Part shown: positions 9,301 to 17,466 of the stretch, piece after piece
Layout of the letters: each line of letters begins with the position of its first letter
Numbering within the stretch: the stretch's first letter is position 1
From: Phyllobacterium sp. 21LDTY02-6
GTDB taxonomy: Bacteria; Pseudomonadota; Alphaproteobacteria; Rhizobiales; Rhizobiaceae
Length of the DNA: 64,000 nt
Direction of reading: 5' to 3'
Assembly: GCF_023554255.2 (NCBI RefSeq)
Contig: NZ_JAMJWD020000002.1
Span: 124,001 to 188,000, forward strand
Program-made: the position numbers and the translations under genes
The notes under the pieces: generated by a model
The model's database searches: none
Told to the model about the DNA's origin: nothing
The model's input: only the letters and a program-made list of their open reading frames with translations

Positions 9301-10917
9301 CGGCCGCTCGCCTTCCTTCATGATTGCCGAAACGGCAACCTCCGACGCGCCCTTGTCTGTCGCTATGCCGACAAGCTTCTTCCAATGCTTCGATCGATTG
9401 TCGACCTGTTCTTTCAACTTATCGCGGGCCGTCCTGAGCCCATCAAGGCCGGCATCGTCCCCCGTCTTGTAGGCATCGAACGCCTTGCGCAGTTCGAGCT
9501 TGGCGGCTTTCAAGGCAGCTTCCAAGGCAGCTTCGGCCGGGATCGCCGCAGCGAGGAACGCGCTCAACGCCGCCCGTTCGGAAGGTTGTGCCGTGGGAGC
9601 AAGGCCGGCCAGCAATGGACGGACCGAGTCCGGCAGCGGATTGCCCTTTTCGTCGATCCATTTGTCGGTCCAGGCACCATTGGCATCACGCCTGCCCTCG
9701 GCGATAAACGTACCATCATCCGTCCTGAACACCACGGATTTGGGTTTGCCGTCGACAAAGTCGGTGAACTCGATCACATCCTTGCCGTTGACGCGTGTCG
9801 TGATCTTGGTCAGCACCTTATTTGTGTAGATTTCTATTTCGGTCCACTCGCCACCGACCATTTTTGAATACCGAGCCGTCACCAATCCTTTGCGCAGCAA
9901 TTCAAAGCTAGACCGGACGCCGTCCACAAAGGTGTCTTTCTGGGCGTAATAGCCGTCTATCAGCGTGGTCCATTCTGCGATCCTGTCCCCTTTGGAATCG
10001 AGATCCTCCCGCTTCTGATAGCCACCATCGCGGTAATCGGTAAATCTGGTAGTTGGGAGGCCCGTGGCATCGAGTTCCACCTTCTTGGTCCATACATTGT
10101 TGACCTTATCGGACAGCCAGGATTTCAAGCGTCCAGCCGCGTCGATCTCATCAGCCCGAACAGCGGCCAAGCTTGTCTTCTGCTGAGCGCTCAGATCCGC
10201 CCTGATGGCCATATAGTCAGTGGCCGACATATCCAGCAGCTGCTGCGTGGTATAGGCTTGGATTGTAGCCCTTTTGGCGGCCGCCAGATCATCGATAATC
10301 TTCTGGTCGGCGATCTTTTTCTTGGCGGCCACGTAGTCGCTCTTCTGGGCCTGGGTTAGATCTGGCGCCAGCTCGGCATATTCGGCATTCGTCTTATCCA
10401 GCAACTGCCGCGTGGTATAGGCCTGGATTGTAGCCCTTCTGGCGGCCGCCCGATCATCGATAATCTTCCTGGCCGCCGCCAGATCATCGATAATCTTCTG
10501 GTCGGCGATCCTCTTCTTGGCAGCCACGTAGTCGCTCTTCTGGGCCTGGGTTAGATCTGATTCCAGCTCGGCATATTCGGCAGGCGTCTTATCCAGCAGC
10601 TGCTGCGTGGTATAGGCTTGGATTCTGGCTATTCTCTCCCTCTTTATCCACTGTGCTTCCAACGCCCGCGCCCACATATATTCAAACTCAAACGTATACT
10701 TGGTCTGCGCCAATGCCATATCGACAGGCATGACAATGACCGGCGCTGCAACGAGCAGCGTTGCGGCAAGCAAACAGCGGCCGGCAGCGAGACCAAGGCC
10801 AAGTCTTTTGCGGCGCGGGCCAAGCATAAGGCAGGCACGGCGCAGCAAAGCCATCAGGCGGCGGCGGGCAGAACGCGAAACAATATTGGAATGCGGCAAT
10901 ACAACTTTCGAAGACAT
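6316..10917 (-). CDS. Very large autotransporter (type Va) with repeat-built helical passenger
   Basis: I start it at the ATG at 10917, which has AAGGGA eight bases upstream; the frame is open to 11061 but the extra 48 residues look non-coding. The product is 1533 residues. Residues 1-70 are an unusually long, arginine-rich export signal ending MALA|Q. About 75-250 holds near-identical copies of a unit with QAYTTQQLLDKT and DLTQAQKSDYVAAKK. About 260-430 is beta-rich with many aromatic residues. About 640-990 is a second repeat family with LAEGTPAAIAALSDDTRERVK. About 1010-1150 resembles the beta-helix end of autotransporter passengers (GGVLSGAGTVASLAAQAGGAVSPGHG). The last 270 residues or so form the beta-barrel domain ending SVQF, with a C-terminal phenylalanine as in outer-membrane proteins. 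It is probably an adhesin or surface protein; no protease triad was recognised. Confidence 0.9.
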   Translation of the reverse strand: MSSKVVLPHSNIVSRSARRRLMALLRRACLMLGPRRKRLGLGLAAGRCLLAATLLVAAPVIVMPVDMALAQTKYTFEFEYMWARALEAQWIKRERIARIQAYTTQQLLDKTPAEYAELESDLTQAQKSDYVAAKKRIADQKIIDDLAAARKIIDDRAAARRATIQAYTTRQLLDKTNAEYAELAPDLTQAQKSDYVAAKKKIADQKIIDDLAAAKRATIQAYTTQQLLDMSATDYMAIRADLSAQQKTSLAAVRADEIDAAGRLKSWLSDKVNNVWTKKVELDATGLPTTRFTDYRDGGYQKREDLDSKGDRIAEWTTLIDGYYAQKDTFVDGVRSSFELLRKGLVTARYSKMVGGEWTEIEIYTNKVLTKITTRVNGKDVIEFTDFVDGKPKSVVFRTDDGTFIAEGRRDANGAWTDKWIDEKGNPLPDSVRPLLAGLAPTAQPSERAALSAFLAAAIPAEAALEAALKAAKLELRKAFDAYKTGDDAGLDGLRTARDKLKEQVDNRSKHWKKLVGIATDKGASEVAVSAIMKEGERPDTERDVLLAGADNSLTLGEEVVKTLEAAKDSAEAAVVAAKAINEPGAGKRDIAALEAQVKTFTDAKTTADTARKAYSEAMTAAGKTKDAVKAALGKLSGPDATADTALEGLKTTIADRKLAEEGTPAAIAALSDATRERVNPYLTPEKLADVKKVEDIQKLDVKVIAAGTQDQIDAQKPYLSTAQLEALPAAQEAHKLELQLADDKKLAEGTPAAIAALSDDTRERVKLHLTAEKLADVKKVEEDQAKTVEQLVAMSKDERDAIQVNLTDAQKTAEQEKTDAIRAMSPADLARQSEATLAIYKRHLTQEQTDALPAARQLLADDKKLAEGTPAAIAALSDDTRERVKAELAQDNKDKLAEVEKAEEIQKLTTAELLAKTAEALAAVQHYLTPKQIEDLTVAVEAAIMAANPTDVATDGENPDAERGVLVPQPTPVIEEEVTIDDGIVLLDRRMGNAVIKDGGVLSGAGTVASLAAQAGGAVSPGHGIGTMHVERDATFDKGSLLDIEVGKAGADQLAVKGDLNLLGGVVTLRLEDASQALTPQETVALIGQSHKIVTFEGKRSGTFDKAEPGYVFIGATLAYNPHDITATLERNGTSFSTHGRTGNQRAMLDGIESLGFGNELHDAIVVSKDSAAPSAIAAPLVADIQANVKSALISGSRFIADAASARVRAAFDGVVIKPQQSEAAGNGAAQRLAFGPETGKPEGSAAFDLMNTGSLPDATTMALWGQAYGNWSHVTGDGNAAGYSGSTGGFVTGFDGVVADSWRLGILAAHGDTSLQSAGNKASIDSYQVGIYGGTQFDALGLRFGANIARHEIDSKRNARFGEASNTHRASYDAQSVQLFGEVGYRIDRPYATFEPFAAASYVHLRSSGFTEDGAISNLTGMAGSTDVETTVLGLRVSHDFAISKSMTLTARGMVGWSHTFGDTTPEQRLSFRGGREFTAQGVATARNIALVEAGIDVNIGRNTSVGISYTGQFSPDAKDNSIKADLSVQF
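8261..8955 (-). repeat. Three long direct DNA repeats inside the autotransporter gene
   Basis: A roughly 77-base segment occurs at 8261-8337, again almost identically at 8618-8694, and a third time in diverged form from 8879 to about 8955 with a three-base insertion. On the coding strand it encodes the block LAEGTPAAIAALSDDTRERV. The near-identity at DNA level implies recent duplication or gene conversion, so copy number could vary between strains. Confidence 0.85.
10235..10620 (-). repeat. Direct DNA repeats encoding the N-terminal passenger units
   Basis: Two long near-identical segments (about 10235-10400 and 10400-10590) plus the beginning of a third (10590-10620) encode the units with QAYTTxQLLDKT and LTQAQKSDYVAAKK. 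One unit carries an extra short internal duplication encoding KIIDD-AAAR twice. The segments differ by only a few bases, which points to recent tandem expansion. Confidence 0.85.
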
Positions 10918-11111
10918 CAATTCATCCCTTGAAATCGCAGAGAATATTTTCATCAGACATGCGCATCCTGCTGCCTGAATCGCGGCCGTCGGCGCTGGTT
11001 TTCCCGTAGATGGACCGCGCCAAAGCGGAGTCCGGCATTCCTTACCTGCGGCCGGAGGCATCCGACCCGGATGTCCGCAGCGTCTTGCTCAAATGAGGCA
11101 GGGATTCATTC

Positions 11112-11176
11112 ATTGGCGCCAATGTTTTGGCGCCGTCATTATTCCGGGGCACCAATATTCTGGGACGCAGAATATT
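11112..11176. promoter_or_regulatory. Cluster of palindromes upstream of the autotransporter
   Basis: Positions 11112-11123 are the perfect 12-base palindrome ATTGGCGCCAAT, followed within five bases by another TTGGCGCC. Positions 11154-11176 are the inverted repeat AATATTCT-7-AGAATATT. They lie about 200-260 bases upstream of the autotransporter start, so they may be operators or structured leader elements. No regulator family could be assigned. Confidence 0.45.
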
Positions 11177-11762
11177 CGGGCGCACCTGGCATTATTGGTG
11201 AAGTAAAAAACAGTTCTCCGGTTCTAAAACTAAGGGCCGAAGTTCAAACATCGAGATCCGGCTTATGGGCAGCCAGAGGGCATCGTGACCGCAATGGTGG
11301 TCGGATTCCCCCCGCAATAGGTATATTGGCAATATGGTTCGCTTCTACGCGATGAAAAAGCGCTTGTCTCTTCGACGTTCGTAGCATTGTGGAAAAGAAT
11401 CCGGCGGAGATGCAGGATTGTACCGCTGCCGTGGGCGCATTCGGACCGGTGTTGCTGAATGACGTCAGCGGGTGGCGACTCCGAAGTGCGCCGGATTTCA
11501 GGTGTCGAGCCGCAATAGTTCCGGCGCCCGCTTCTTGCTGCAAACCAGAACTTTGCAATATATTCAAGCAACAATATGCAATTATTCTTTGTGCTATGCG
11601 GAGGATAGTTGAGGTTGCTGCATCTCGCCATCGAGCACTGCCGGGCCGGAAAATTGCCGTTGCGCGATCCGATTCATGACGGCTGCGACATTTCAACCCA
11701 CGCTCGAAAAATCCTGCACCAGGTGAACTCGATGGGAAAAAAGGATTGCAATAATGTACCGC

Positions 11763-11900
11763 GTGCTTCGACAGGCTCAGCATGAGGGGGGTGTGGGCTC
11801 AGCATGAGGGGGGTGGGCTCGGCATGAGGGAGGTAGAGATCGGCATGAGGGAGGTAGGGATTCGCAGGGCGGTGATTCGGTGGGGCGGTGATTCGGTGGG
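11763..11900. repeat. REP-like sequence expanded into tandem copies
   Basis: The stretch starts with GTGCTTCGACAGGCTCAGC, a dispersed intergenic repeat also found at 20795, 30458 and 30920. It then contains four imperfect tandem copies of a unit of about 22 bases built on CTCAGCATGAGGGGGGTG, and ends with two copies of GGCGGTGATTCGGTGGG. It does not code for protein. Confidence 0.75.
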
Positions 11901-11997
11901 GCCTGCTGCTCAATCATGTAAAAAAATCGCCCGGCATTGTCGGAAATCAGAATCCCCGCCCGTCCTTGGCTTATCGACAGCACGAGACAGAAGGACA

Positions 11998-12447
11998 ATG
12001 ACCATGCCAAGCACGATACGCCTGCACCGCGTCTTTGCGACCAGCCCCGACAAGCTCTACCGGGCCTTCACCGAAGCCGATGCGCTGGCCAAATGGCTGC
12101 CGCCGCACGGTTTCACCTGCACCGTCCACAGTTTCGAGGCCAGCGTCGGCGGCGCGTTCAAGATGTCGTTCCGCAATTTCACCACCGGCAACAGCCATTC
12201 GTTCGGCGGCGAATTCCTCGAACTCGTCCCGGGCGAGCGCCTGCGCTATACGGACAGGTTCGACGATCCGAACCTGCCGGGCGAGATACAGGTGACCGTG
12301 CTCCTGAAGAAGGTCTCGGTCGGAACGGATGTGAACATCACCCAGGAAGGCGTGCCGGATGTCATTCCGGCGGAAGCCTGCTACCTCGGCTGGCAGGAAT
12401 CGCTGCGCAACCTCGCCCGGCTCGTCGAACCGGAGATCAACGAATAG
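11998..12447 (+). CDS. SRPBCC / AHSA1-family protein
   Basis: A 149-residue protein with the AHSA1-type START-like fold: an opening IRLHRVFATSPDKLYRAFTEADALAKWLPP, a central GGEFLELVPGERLRYTDRF and a closing SLRNLARLVEPEI helix. Such proteins form a hydrophobic pocket and often act as stress-related or toxin-antitoxin-like accessory proteins; no ligand can be named. AGAAGG lies just before the ATG at 11998; a second ATG at 12004 is also possible. The frame stays open upstream only by chance through the REP repeats. Confidence 0.85.
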   Translation: MTMPSTIRLHRVFATSPDKLYRAFTEADALAKWLPPHGFTCTVHSFEASVGGAFKMSFRNFTTGNSHSFGGEFLELVPGERLRYTDRFDDPNLPGEIQVTVLLKKVSVGTDVNITQEGVPDVIPAEACYLGWQESLRNLARLVEPEINE

Positions 12448-12554
12448 GCCGATGAAACGGGTGGGCAGGAGAAGCGCCCGGGCGGGCATAGGTTCGCCCG
12501 GCCATAGCCCTGCCTGAATTGCCCGGCCGAATTTCCCGTCCGGGATTCGCAAGT

Positions 12555-13439
12555 TCATTGCAGCGTGGCCTGCTCCGCGCGCAAGGCATCCGCCATGTCG
12601 AGCACGATCCGCGATCGCTTCTGCGTCGGGAACAGCATCAGCGTGCGGAAGCTGACCGAGGGGCGCATCGGGCGCAATACAAGGCCGCGCTCCAGATATC
12701 CGGTCGCCGTGACCGGATCGACGATGCCGCAACCGACGCCGGCGAGCACCAGCGCGCAGATGGTCGAGGAATAGGCCGTCTCGACGACGATCTGCGGCGC
12801 GACGCCATGGGCGAGGAAAATCGCCTCGGCCTCGTGCCGCGTCGTATCCTCCGGCGCAAGCGCAACAAAGGGCAGCCGGTCGAGGTCGGCCGGGGTAATG
12901 ACCTGCCTTGCGGCAAGCGGGTGCCCGGCCGGCATGGCGAGGACCGCCGCGATCGTCGCGAATGGCTCGGCCTCGACGCCGCTGGTATCGATCTCGTCGG
13001 CGGTGACGGCGATGTCGAGCTGATTGGCGGCGACCATGTCGCGGATGATCGACGATCCGCTCACCGCGAGGGAAACGGCGATGCCGGGATGTTTCCTGCG
13101 GAAGCGGGCGATGGCGCCGGGGACGAGATTGGTGCTGAAGGCCGAGAGGCAGGCGATGCGGATATCGCCCGAGCCATAATCGCGAATCCTCGCCGCGGCG
13201 CTCCTGAGCTTGGCGAGACCGGCCAGCGACATCTGGACCTCGCGGAAAAACAGCTGCCCCTCCGCCGAGGGCGTCATGCGGCCCTTTTCCCGGTCGAAGA
13301 GCTTGAACCCTATCGAGCGCTCCAGCGTCATGATCGCCTTGCTCACCGCCGGCTGGGACATGCCGAGCGCTTCCGCCGCGCGCGACGTGGTGCCATAGGT
13401 CATGACCGCCTGATAGGTCTCGATCTGTCTGACATCCAT
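12555..13439 (-). CDS. LysR-family transcriptional regulator, divergent from the metC-like operon
   Basis: A 294-residue LysR regulator. The winged helix-turn-helix is at residues 1-60 (TTSRAAEALGMSQPAVSKAIMTLERSIGFKLFDRE) and the two-lobed effector domain covers about 90-294. It is transcribed away from the operon starting at 13542 with 102 bases between the starts, the usual arrangement for a LysR activator of its neighbour. The inducer would be a substrate or intermediate of that operon; this is inference. Confidence 0.9.
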   Translation of the reverse strand: MDVRQIETYQAVMTYGTTSRAAEALGMSQPAVSKAIMTLERSIGFKLFDREKGRMTPSAEGQLFFREVQMSLAGLAKLRSAAARIRDYGSGDIRIACLSAFSTNLVPGAIARFRRKHPGIAVSLAVSGSSIIRDMVAANQLDIAVTADEIDTSGVEAEPFATIAAVLAMPAGHPLAARQVITPADLDRLPFVALAPEDTTRHEAEAIFLAHGVAPQIVVETAYSSTICALVLAGVGCGIVDPVTATGYLERGLVLRPMRPSVSFRTLMLFPTQKRSRIVLDMADALRAEQATLQ

Positions 13440-13541
13440 GGCGGCACCTATAACTGAATGGAATAGATTGGCGCTATCTTAGTATTGGACTGAATTGCCG
13501 CCCGCATGTCAACATGCGTCACCTTCTGGAGATGCGAAAGA
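13440..13541. promoter_or_regulatory. Divergent LysR/metC-like control region
   Basis: This 102-base divergent spacer is AT-richer than its flanks. ACTGAAT occurs twice as a direct repeat (13453-13459 and 13489-13495), 36 bases apart, a spacing seen for recognition and activation sites of LysR tetramers. The operon start at 13542 has GGAGA at about 13528-13532. Confidence 0.4.
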
Positions 13542-14738
13542 ATGCGGGACGAAACCAAATATGTCAGCCGGGCGGAGGTCAGCCTTGAGGGTTATGACAG
13601 CCTGACGGTGCCGGTCTACCGGGCTTCCACGATCCGTTATCCCGATGCGGCTTCCTTCACGGCGCGCTTCGAACGGGATGCGGACAGCTATGTCTACGGG
13701 CTCTACGGCACGCCCACCCACCGCTATCTCGAATACAAGATCACCGAGCTCGAAGGCGGCGTGCGCACCGTGCTGGCGCCATCGGGACAGGCGGCCATCA
13801 CCAGCACCTTCCTGGCGCTGCTCCATTCCGGCGACAGGGTGCTGATCCCCGACACGGCCTATGGGCCGGTGCGCGATTTCGCCCGGCACGAGCTCGCCGC
13901 TCTCGGCATCGAGGCTGTTTTCTACGATCCCTGCGATCTCGGTGCGCTTGCAGCGCTTGTCGACGAGCGGACGCGCATGATCTGGGTGGAATCGCCGGGC
14001 TCCGTCACCATGGAGGTGCAGGATTTGCCGGCCATCGTGGCTCTGGCGCGAGGAAAAGACATCCTGGTCGGTTGCGACAATACCTGGGCGACGCCGTTGA
14101 ACTTCAGGCCGCTCGACCATGGCGCGGATATCGTCGTCGAAGCGCTCAGCAAGCATTTCAGCGGCCATTCGGATATTCTCATGGGGTCGGTGACCGTCGC
14201 CGACGAAGCGCTGGGCTACAAGCTCAAGGCAGCGTTCGGCCGCATCGGCATCGGCGTATCGCCGGACGATTGCGCGCTGGTGCTGCGCGGCATCGAAACC
14301 CTGCCCGTGCGCCTCAACCGGGCGGCAGGCTCGGCCGGCACGATCGTCGACTGGCTGGTGCAGCATCCGCTGGTGGAAGAAGTGTTGTTTCCAGCCGTCC
14401 CCGGCAGCCCCGGCCATGACATCTGGAAGCGCGATTTCGCCGGCTCCTGCGGCGTGCTGACATTCTCGCTCGTCGGTTCCGTGAGCGCCGGCGCCGGAAA
14501 AGCGCTGGATGCGCTTGAGCTGATCTCCATCGGCGCCTCCTGGGGCGGCACGAAGAGCCTGATCGCGCCGACCTCGATCAGGAGCCTGCGCACCGCGCGG
14601 CCATGGACGGGGCCGGATCATCTGCTGCGGCTCAGCGTCGGGCTCGAACATCCGGCCGACATACTGGCCGATCTGGAACGGTTTTTTAAGGCCCTCGAAC
14701 CGGCTGCGACCAGCACGGCGAAGGCGGAGGTGGCATGA
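13542..14738 (+). CDS. metC: PLP-dependent cystathionine beta-lyase / C-S lyase (MetC-like)
   Basis: A 398-residue Cys/Met-metabolism PLP enzyme (fold type I). I see YGLYGTPTHRYLEYKITELEGG near residue 50, APSGQAAITSTFLAL near 85, WVESPGSVTMEVQDL near 150 and the PLP lysine in ALSKHFSGHSDILMGS near 205. The C-terminal SIGASWGGTKSLI and RLSVGLEHPADILADLERFF are typical of MetC. It should cleave a C-S bond of cystathionine or a related S-conjugate. As the first gene of an uptake and catabolic operon, its substrate is more likely an imported S-substituted cysteine than the methionine biosynthetic intermediate. A start at 13506 is possible but lacks the good ribosome site seen for 13542. Confidence 0.85.
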   Translation: MRDETKYVSRAEVSLEGYDSLTVPVYRASTIRYPDAASFTARFERDADSYVYGLYGTPTHRYLEYKITELEGGVRTVLAPSGQAAITSTFLALLHSGDRVLIPDTAYGPVRDFARHELAALGIEAVFYDPCDLGALAALVDERTRMIWVESPGSVTMEVQDLPAIVALARGKDILVGCDNTWATPLNFRPLDHGADIVVEALSKHFSGHSDILMGSVTVADEALGYKLKAAFGRIGIGVSPDDCALVLRGIETLPVRLNRAAGSAGTIVDWLVQHPLVEEVLFPAVPGSPGHDIWKRDFAGSCGVLTFSLVGSVSAGAGKALDALELISIGASWGGTKSLIAPTSIRSLRTARPWTGPDHLLRLSVGLEHPADILADLERFFKALEPAATSTAKAEVA

Positions 14739-14814
14739 CGGCTTGCGGGCCGGGCATTGAGCATATCGGCGATCGCCCGCGGGAACGGGCGACGGATAAC
14801 AAAGGGGAACGAAC

Positions 14815-15720
14815 ATGCGCAACATCAGCAATTGGATAAAAGCGACATCTCTGGCTGCCTTCATGGCCGCCACCGGCCCTGCCGGCCAGGCCGTGGCCCT
14901 CGGCTATGATACTTCCGGCGTAAAGATCAGCGAGGAACTCGCCGCGCGGGTGCCCGAGGACATCCGCAAGGCGGGCGTGCTCGTCGGCGGGTCGGACAAT
15001 GACTATGCGCCGTGGGAATATCTGGCGGGCGAAGACGGCCAGACGCCGGAAGGGATCGACATCGACATCGGCAAGGCGATCGCCGCCAAGCTCGGGCTCA
15101 AATATGAATCGCGGACGGCGCAGTTCACCACGATCCTGCCATCGCTCGGCACCAATTACGATCTCGGCCTCTCCGCCTTCTCGATCACGGAAGAACGCAA
15201 GAAGGTCGTCGATTTCGTCTCCTATGCCGAGACCGGCAATGAATGGATCATCAAGGCGGGCAATCCGACCGGTTTCGACCCGAACGACATATGCGGCCGG
15301 CAGATCGCCGTGCAGAGCGGCAGCCGCCACGAGGAGCGCCTCGGCATCGTCGACAAGGAATGCACGGATGCCGGCAAGGCCAAGCTCGTCCTGCTGCCGT
15401 TCAAGACCCAGACCGAGGCCGTTACCCGCGTCGCCACCGGCGGTGCGGCTGCGACCGTAACCGGCAGCGCGACGGCGCTCTATGCCGCCTTCATCTCCAA
15501 GGGAACGCTGGAAACCGTGCGGCCGGTCGGCGCGGCGCTCAATGTCAGGGGCCTCAATGGCCTGGCCTTTGCCAAGAAGGATACGGAACTCGCCAAGCTC
15601 ATCGCCGACACGCTCAACGTGCTGATCGAGGATGGAACCTATACGGCGATCCTCGATGCCTGGGGCATGCGCGCCGTTGCCGTCGACAAGGCCCATATCA
15701 ATCCTGCATCGGAGCATTGA
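14815..15720 (+). CDS. Polar amino-acid ABC transporter substrate-binding protein
   Basis: A 301-residue SBP_bac_3 family protein with a signal peptide (about 1-28, ending AVALG). Family landmarks are VLVGGSDNDYAPWEYLAGE, GIDIDIGKAIAAKLGLKYE and the IAVQSGSRHEERL segment. AAAGGGG lies eight bases before the ATG. It is followed by one permease and one ATPase gene, making a complete polar amino-acid importer. The ligand is unknown; context suggests an amino-acid conjugate. Confidence 0.92.
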   Translation: MRNISNWIKATSLAAFMAATGPAGQAVALGYDTSGVKISEELAARVPEDIRKAGVLVGGSDNDYAPWEYLAGEDGQTPEGIDIDIGKAIAAKLGLKYESRTAQFTTILPSLGTNYDLGLSAFSITEERKKVVDFVSYAETGNEWIIKAGNPTGFDPNDICGRQIAVQSGSRHEERLGIVDKECTDAGKAKLVLLPFKTQTEAVTRVATGGAAATVTGSATALYAAFISKGTLETVRPVGAALNVRGLNGLAFAKKDTELAKLIADTLNVLIEDGTYTAILDAWGMRAVAVDKAHINPASEH

Positions 15721-15721
15721 T

Positions 15722-16645
15722 GTGAGCGAGACCAGCATCGAACTGGCGGGCAAGGGCGGACAACTGGACAAGGGCGGGAAGCCGCAGGATTTCGTCCGCA
15801 ACGAGGTGGTGCCGAGGCGGCATCCGGGACGCTGGGTGGCGGTGGCGCTCATCCTCGTCATCTGCATCCAGGCGGCGCATGGCGTCGCCACCAATCCCAA
15901 TTTCCATTGGGCTACCTATGCGGAGCACCTGTTCTCGCCATTCGTCCTGCGCGGCGTCGGATGGACATTGCTGCTGACCGTCATCGCGATGGCGATCGCC
16001 ATTCCGCTCGCGCTCGCCTTGGTGATCATGCGCGACAGCGGCAATCCCATCCTTGGCGGCGTCGCCTGGTTCTGGGTCTGGTTCTTCCGCGGCACGCCGG
16101 TCTATACGCAGCTCGCATTCTGGGGCCTGTTCGCCGTGCTGTTTCCGCGCATCTCGCTCGCCGTGCCGTTCGGCCCGGAACTGTTCAGCATCGACAGCCG
16201 CCTGATCGTAACCCCGGCAGTCGCCGCCATCGTCGGCCTGAGCTTCAACGAAAGCGCCTATCTGGCGGAGATATTCCGCGCCGGCTTCCGCGCCATCGAT
16301 CGCGGCCAGACGGAGGCGGCGCAGGCCATCGGCATGTCGCAGGCCAAGATCTGGCGGCGCATCCTGATCCCCCAGGCCATGCGGACGATCATCCCGCCGA
16401 CCGGCAACGAGACCATCGGCATGTTGAAAATGACCTCGCTGGTGCTCGCCGTGCCCTTCACGCTCGACCTCATGTTCGCCACCAATGCCATAGCCAACCG
16501 CACATACCTGCCCGTGCCGCTGCTGCTGGTCGCCGCAACGTGGTATCTGGCGATAACCTCGCTGCTCATGGTCGGCCAGTATTATCTCGAACGTCATTTC
16601 GGGCGCGGCCATGATGTCATCGCCGTCAAGGGAGGGCCGCGCTGA
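15722..16645 (+). CDS. Polar amino-acid ABC transporter permease
   Basis: The start is a GTG at 15722, directly after the stop of the binding-protein gene; the frame is open further upstream but only inside that gene. The 307-residue product has a long soluble N-terminus (about 45 residues), several membrane segments and the permease coupling motif [23 protein letters not shown] near residue 200. As the only permease gene it should act as a homodimer. Its length exceeds the common 220-250 residues because of the N-terminal extension. Confidence 0.9.
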   Translation: MSETSIELAGKGGQLDKGGKPQDFVRNEVVPRRHPGRWVAVALILVICIQAAHGVATNPNFHWATYAEHLFSPFVLRGVGWTLLLTVIAMAIAIPLALALVIMRDSGNPILGGVAWFWVWFFRGTPVYTQLAFWGLFAVLFPRISLAVPFGPELFSIDSRLIVTPAVAAIVGLSFNESAYLAEIFRAGFRAIDRGQTEAAQAIGMSQAKIWRRILIPQAMRTIIPPTGNETIGMLKMTSLVLAVPFTLDLMFATNAIANRTYLPVPLLLVAATWYLAITSLLMVGQYYLERHFGRGHDVIAVKGGPR

Positions 16646-17421
16646 TGCATGGCATCCCGTTGAAACCCACGGTCGAGCTCCAGGCCGTGCACAAGTTCTA
16701 TGGCGACTTCCACGCCCTGTGCGGCGTCGACCTGACCATCGGCAAGGGCGAGGTCTGCGTCGCCATCGGTCCGTCGGGATCGGGAAAATCCACCCTGCTG
16801 CGCTGCATAAACCAGCTTGAGATCGTCTCCGCCGGCCGGATAAGCCTCAATGGCGAGCTTCAGGGTTACAGGGAGATCGATGGCAGGCTGCACCAGCTCT
16901 CGGCGCGCCAGATCGCCGAACAGCGCCGCCGCACCGGCATGGTGTTCCAGCGCTTCAACCTGTTTCCGCACATGACGGCGCTGCAGAACGTCACCGAGGG
17001 ACCGGTGCACGTCAAGGGACGGCCGAGCAAGCTGGCGAAGGAAGAGGGCAACGCACTGCTGGAGCGCGTCGGCCTCGGCGGGCTCGGCAACCGCTATCCG
17101 AACCAGCTTTCCGGCGGCCAGCAGCAGCGCGTCGCCATTGCCCGCGCCCTGGCGATGGACCCGGAAGTCATGCTGTTCGACGAGCCTACATCGGCGCTCG
17201 ATCCGGAACTCGTGGGCGAAGTTCTCGACGTCATCAAGGATCTCGCCCGCGCCGGGATGACCATGATGCTGGTCACCCATGAAATCGGCTTCGCCCGCGA
17301 GGTCGCCGACCATCTGGTGTTCATGGACAATGGCGCCATCGTCGAAAGCGGCAGGCCGCAGGAGGTGCTCTCGAACCCGGGCGAGGCCCGTACCCGGGCA
17401 TTCCTCTCCAAGGTCTTCTAG
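16645..17421 (+). CDS. Polar amino-acid ABC transporter ATP-binding protein
   Basis: A 258-residue GlnQ/HisP-type ATPase. Visible motifs are Walker [16 protein letters not shown] near residue 43, the Q-loop [18 protein letters not shown], the signature [19 protein letters not shown], Walker [15 protein letters not shown] and the H-loop [14 protein letters not shown]. The start overlaps the end of the permease gene by one base. It powers import by the binding protein and permease encoded just upstream. Confidence 0.95.
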   Translation: MHGIPLKPTVELQAVHKFYGDFHALCGVDLTIGKGEVCVAIGPSGSGKSTLLRCINQLEIVSAGRISLNGELQGYREIDGRLHQLSARQIAEQRRRTGMVFQRFNLFPHMTALQNVTEGPVHVKGRPSKLAKEEGNALLERVGLGGLGNRYPNQLSGGQQQRVAIARALAMDPEVMLFDEPTSALDPELVGEVLDVIKDLARAGMTMMLVTHEIGFAREVADHLVFMDNGAIVESGRPQEVLSNPGEARTRAFLSKVF

Positions 17422-17466
17422 GAGCTGACTTTGCCTGAACGCCATACCAATCCCGATGGAGACGCC

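Larger units (their letters stand above)
10918..11997. other. 1.08-kb gene-free region with palindromes and tandem repeats
   Basis: No open frame here looks like a real protein; those present have random composition, and the longest minus-strand one merely reads through the repeat at 11763-11900. The half next to the autotransporter should hold its promoter. The region contains the palindromes at 11112-11176 and the tandem repeat at 11763-11900, with an AT-rich stretch around 11550-11620. Confidence 0.6.

Noticed and set aside
11244-11783. Minus-strand open frame of 179 codons in the gene-free region
   Set aside because: It begins inside the REP-like repeat, has no family resemblance and random composition; it is most likely non-coding.
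11763-11900. Possible CRISPR array
   Set aside because: The units are adjacent tandem copies without unique spacers, and no cas genes are present.
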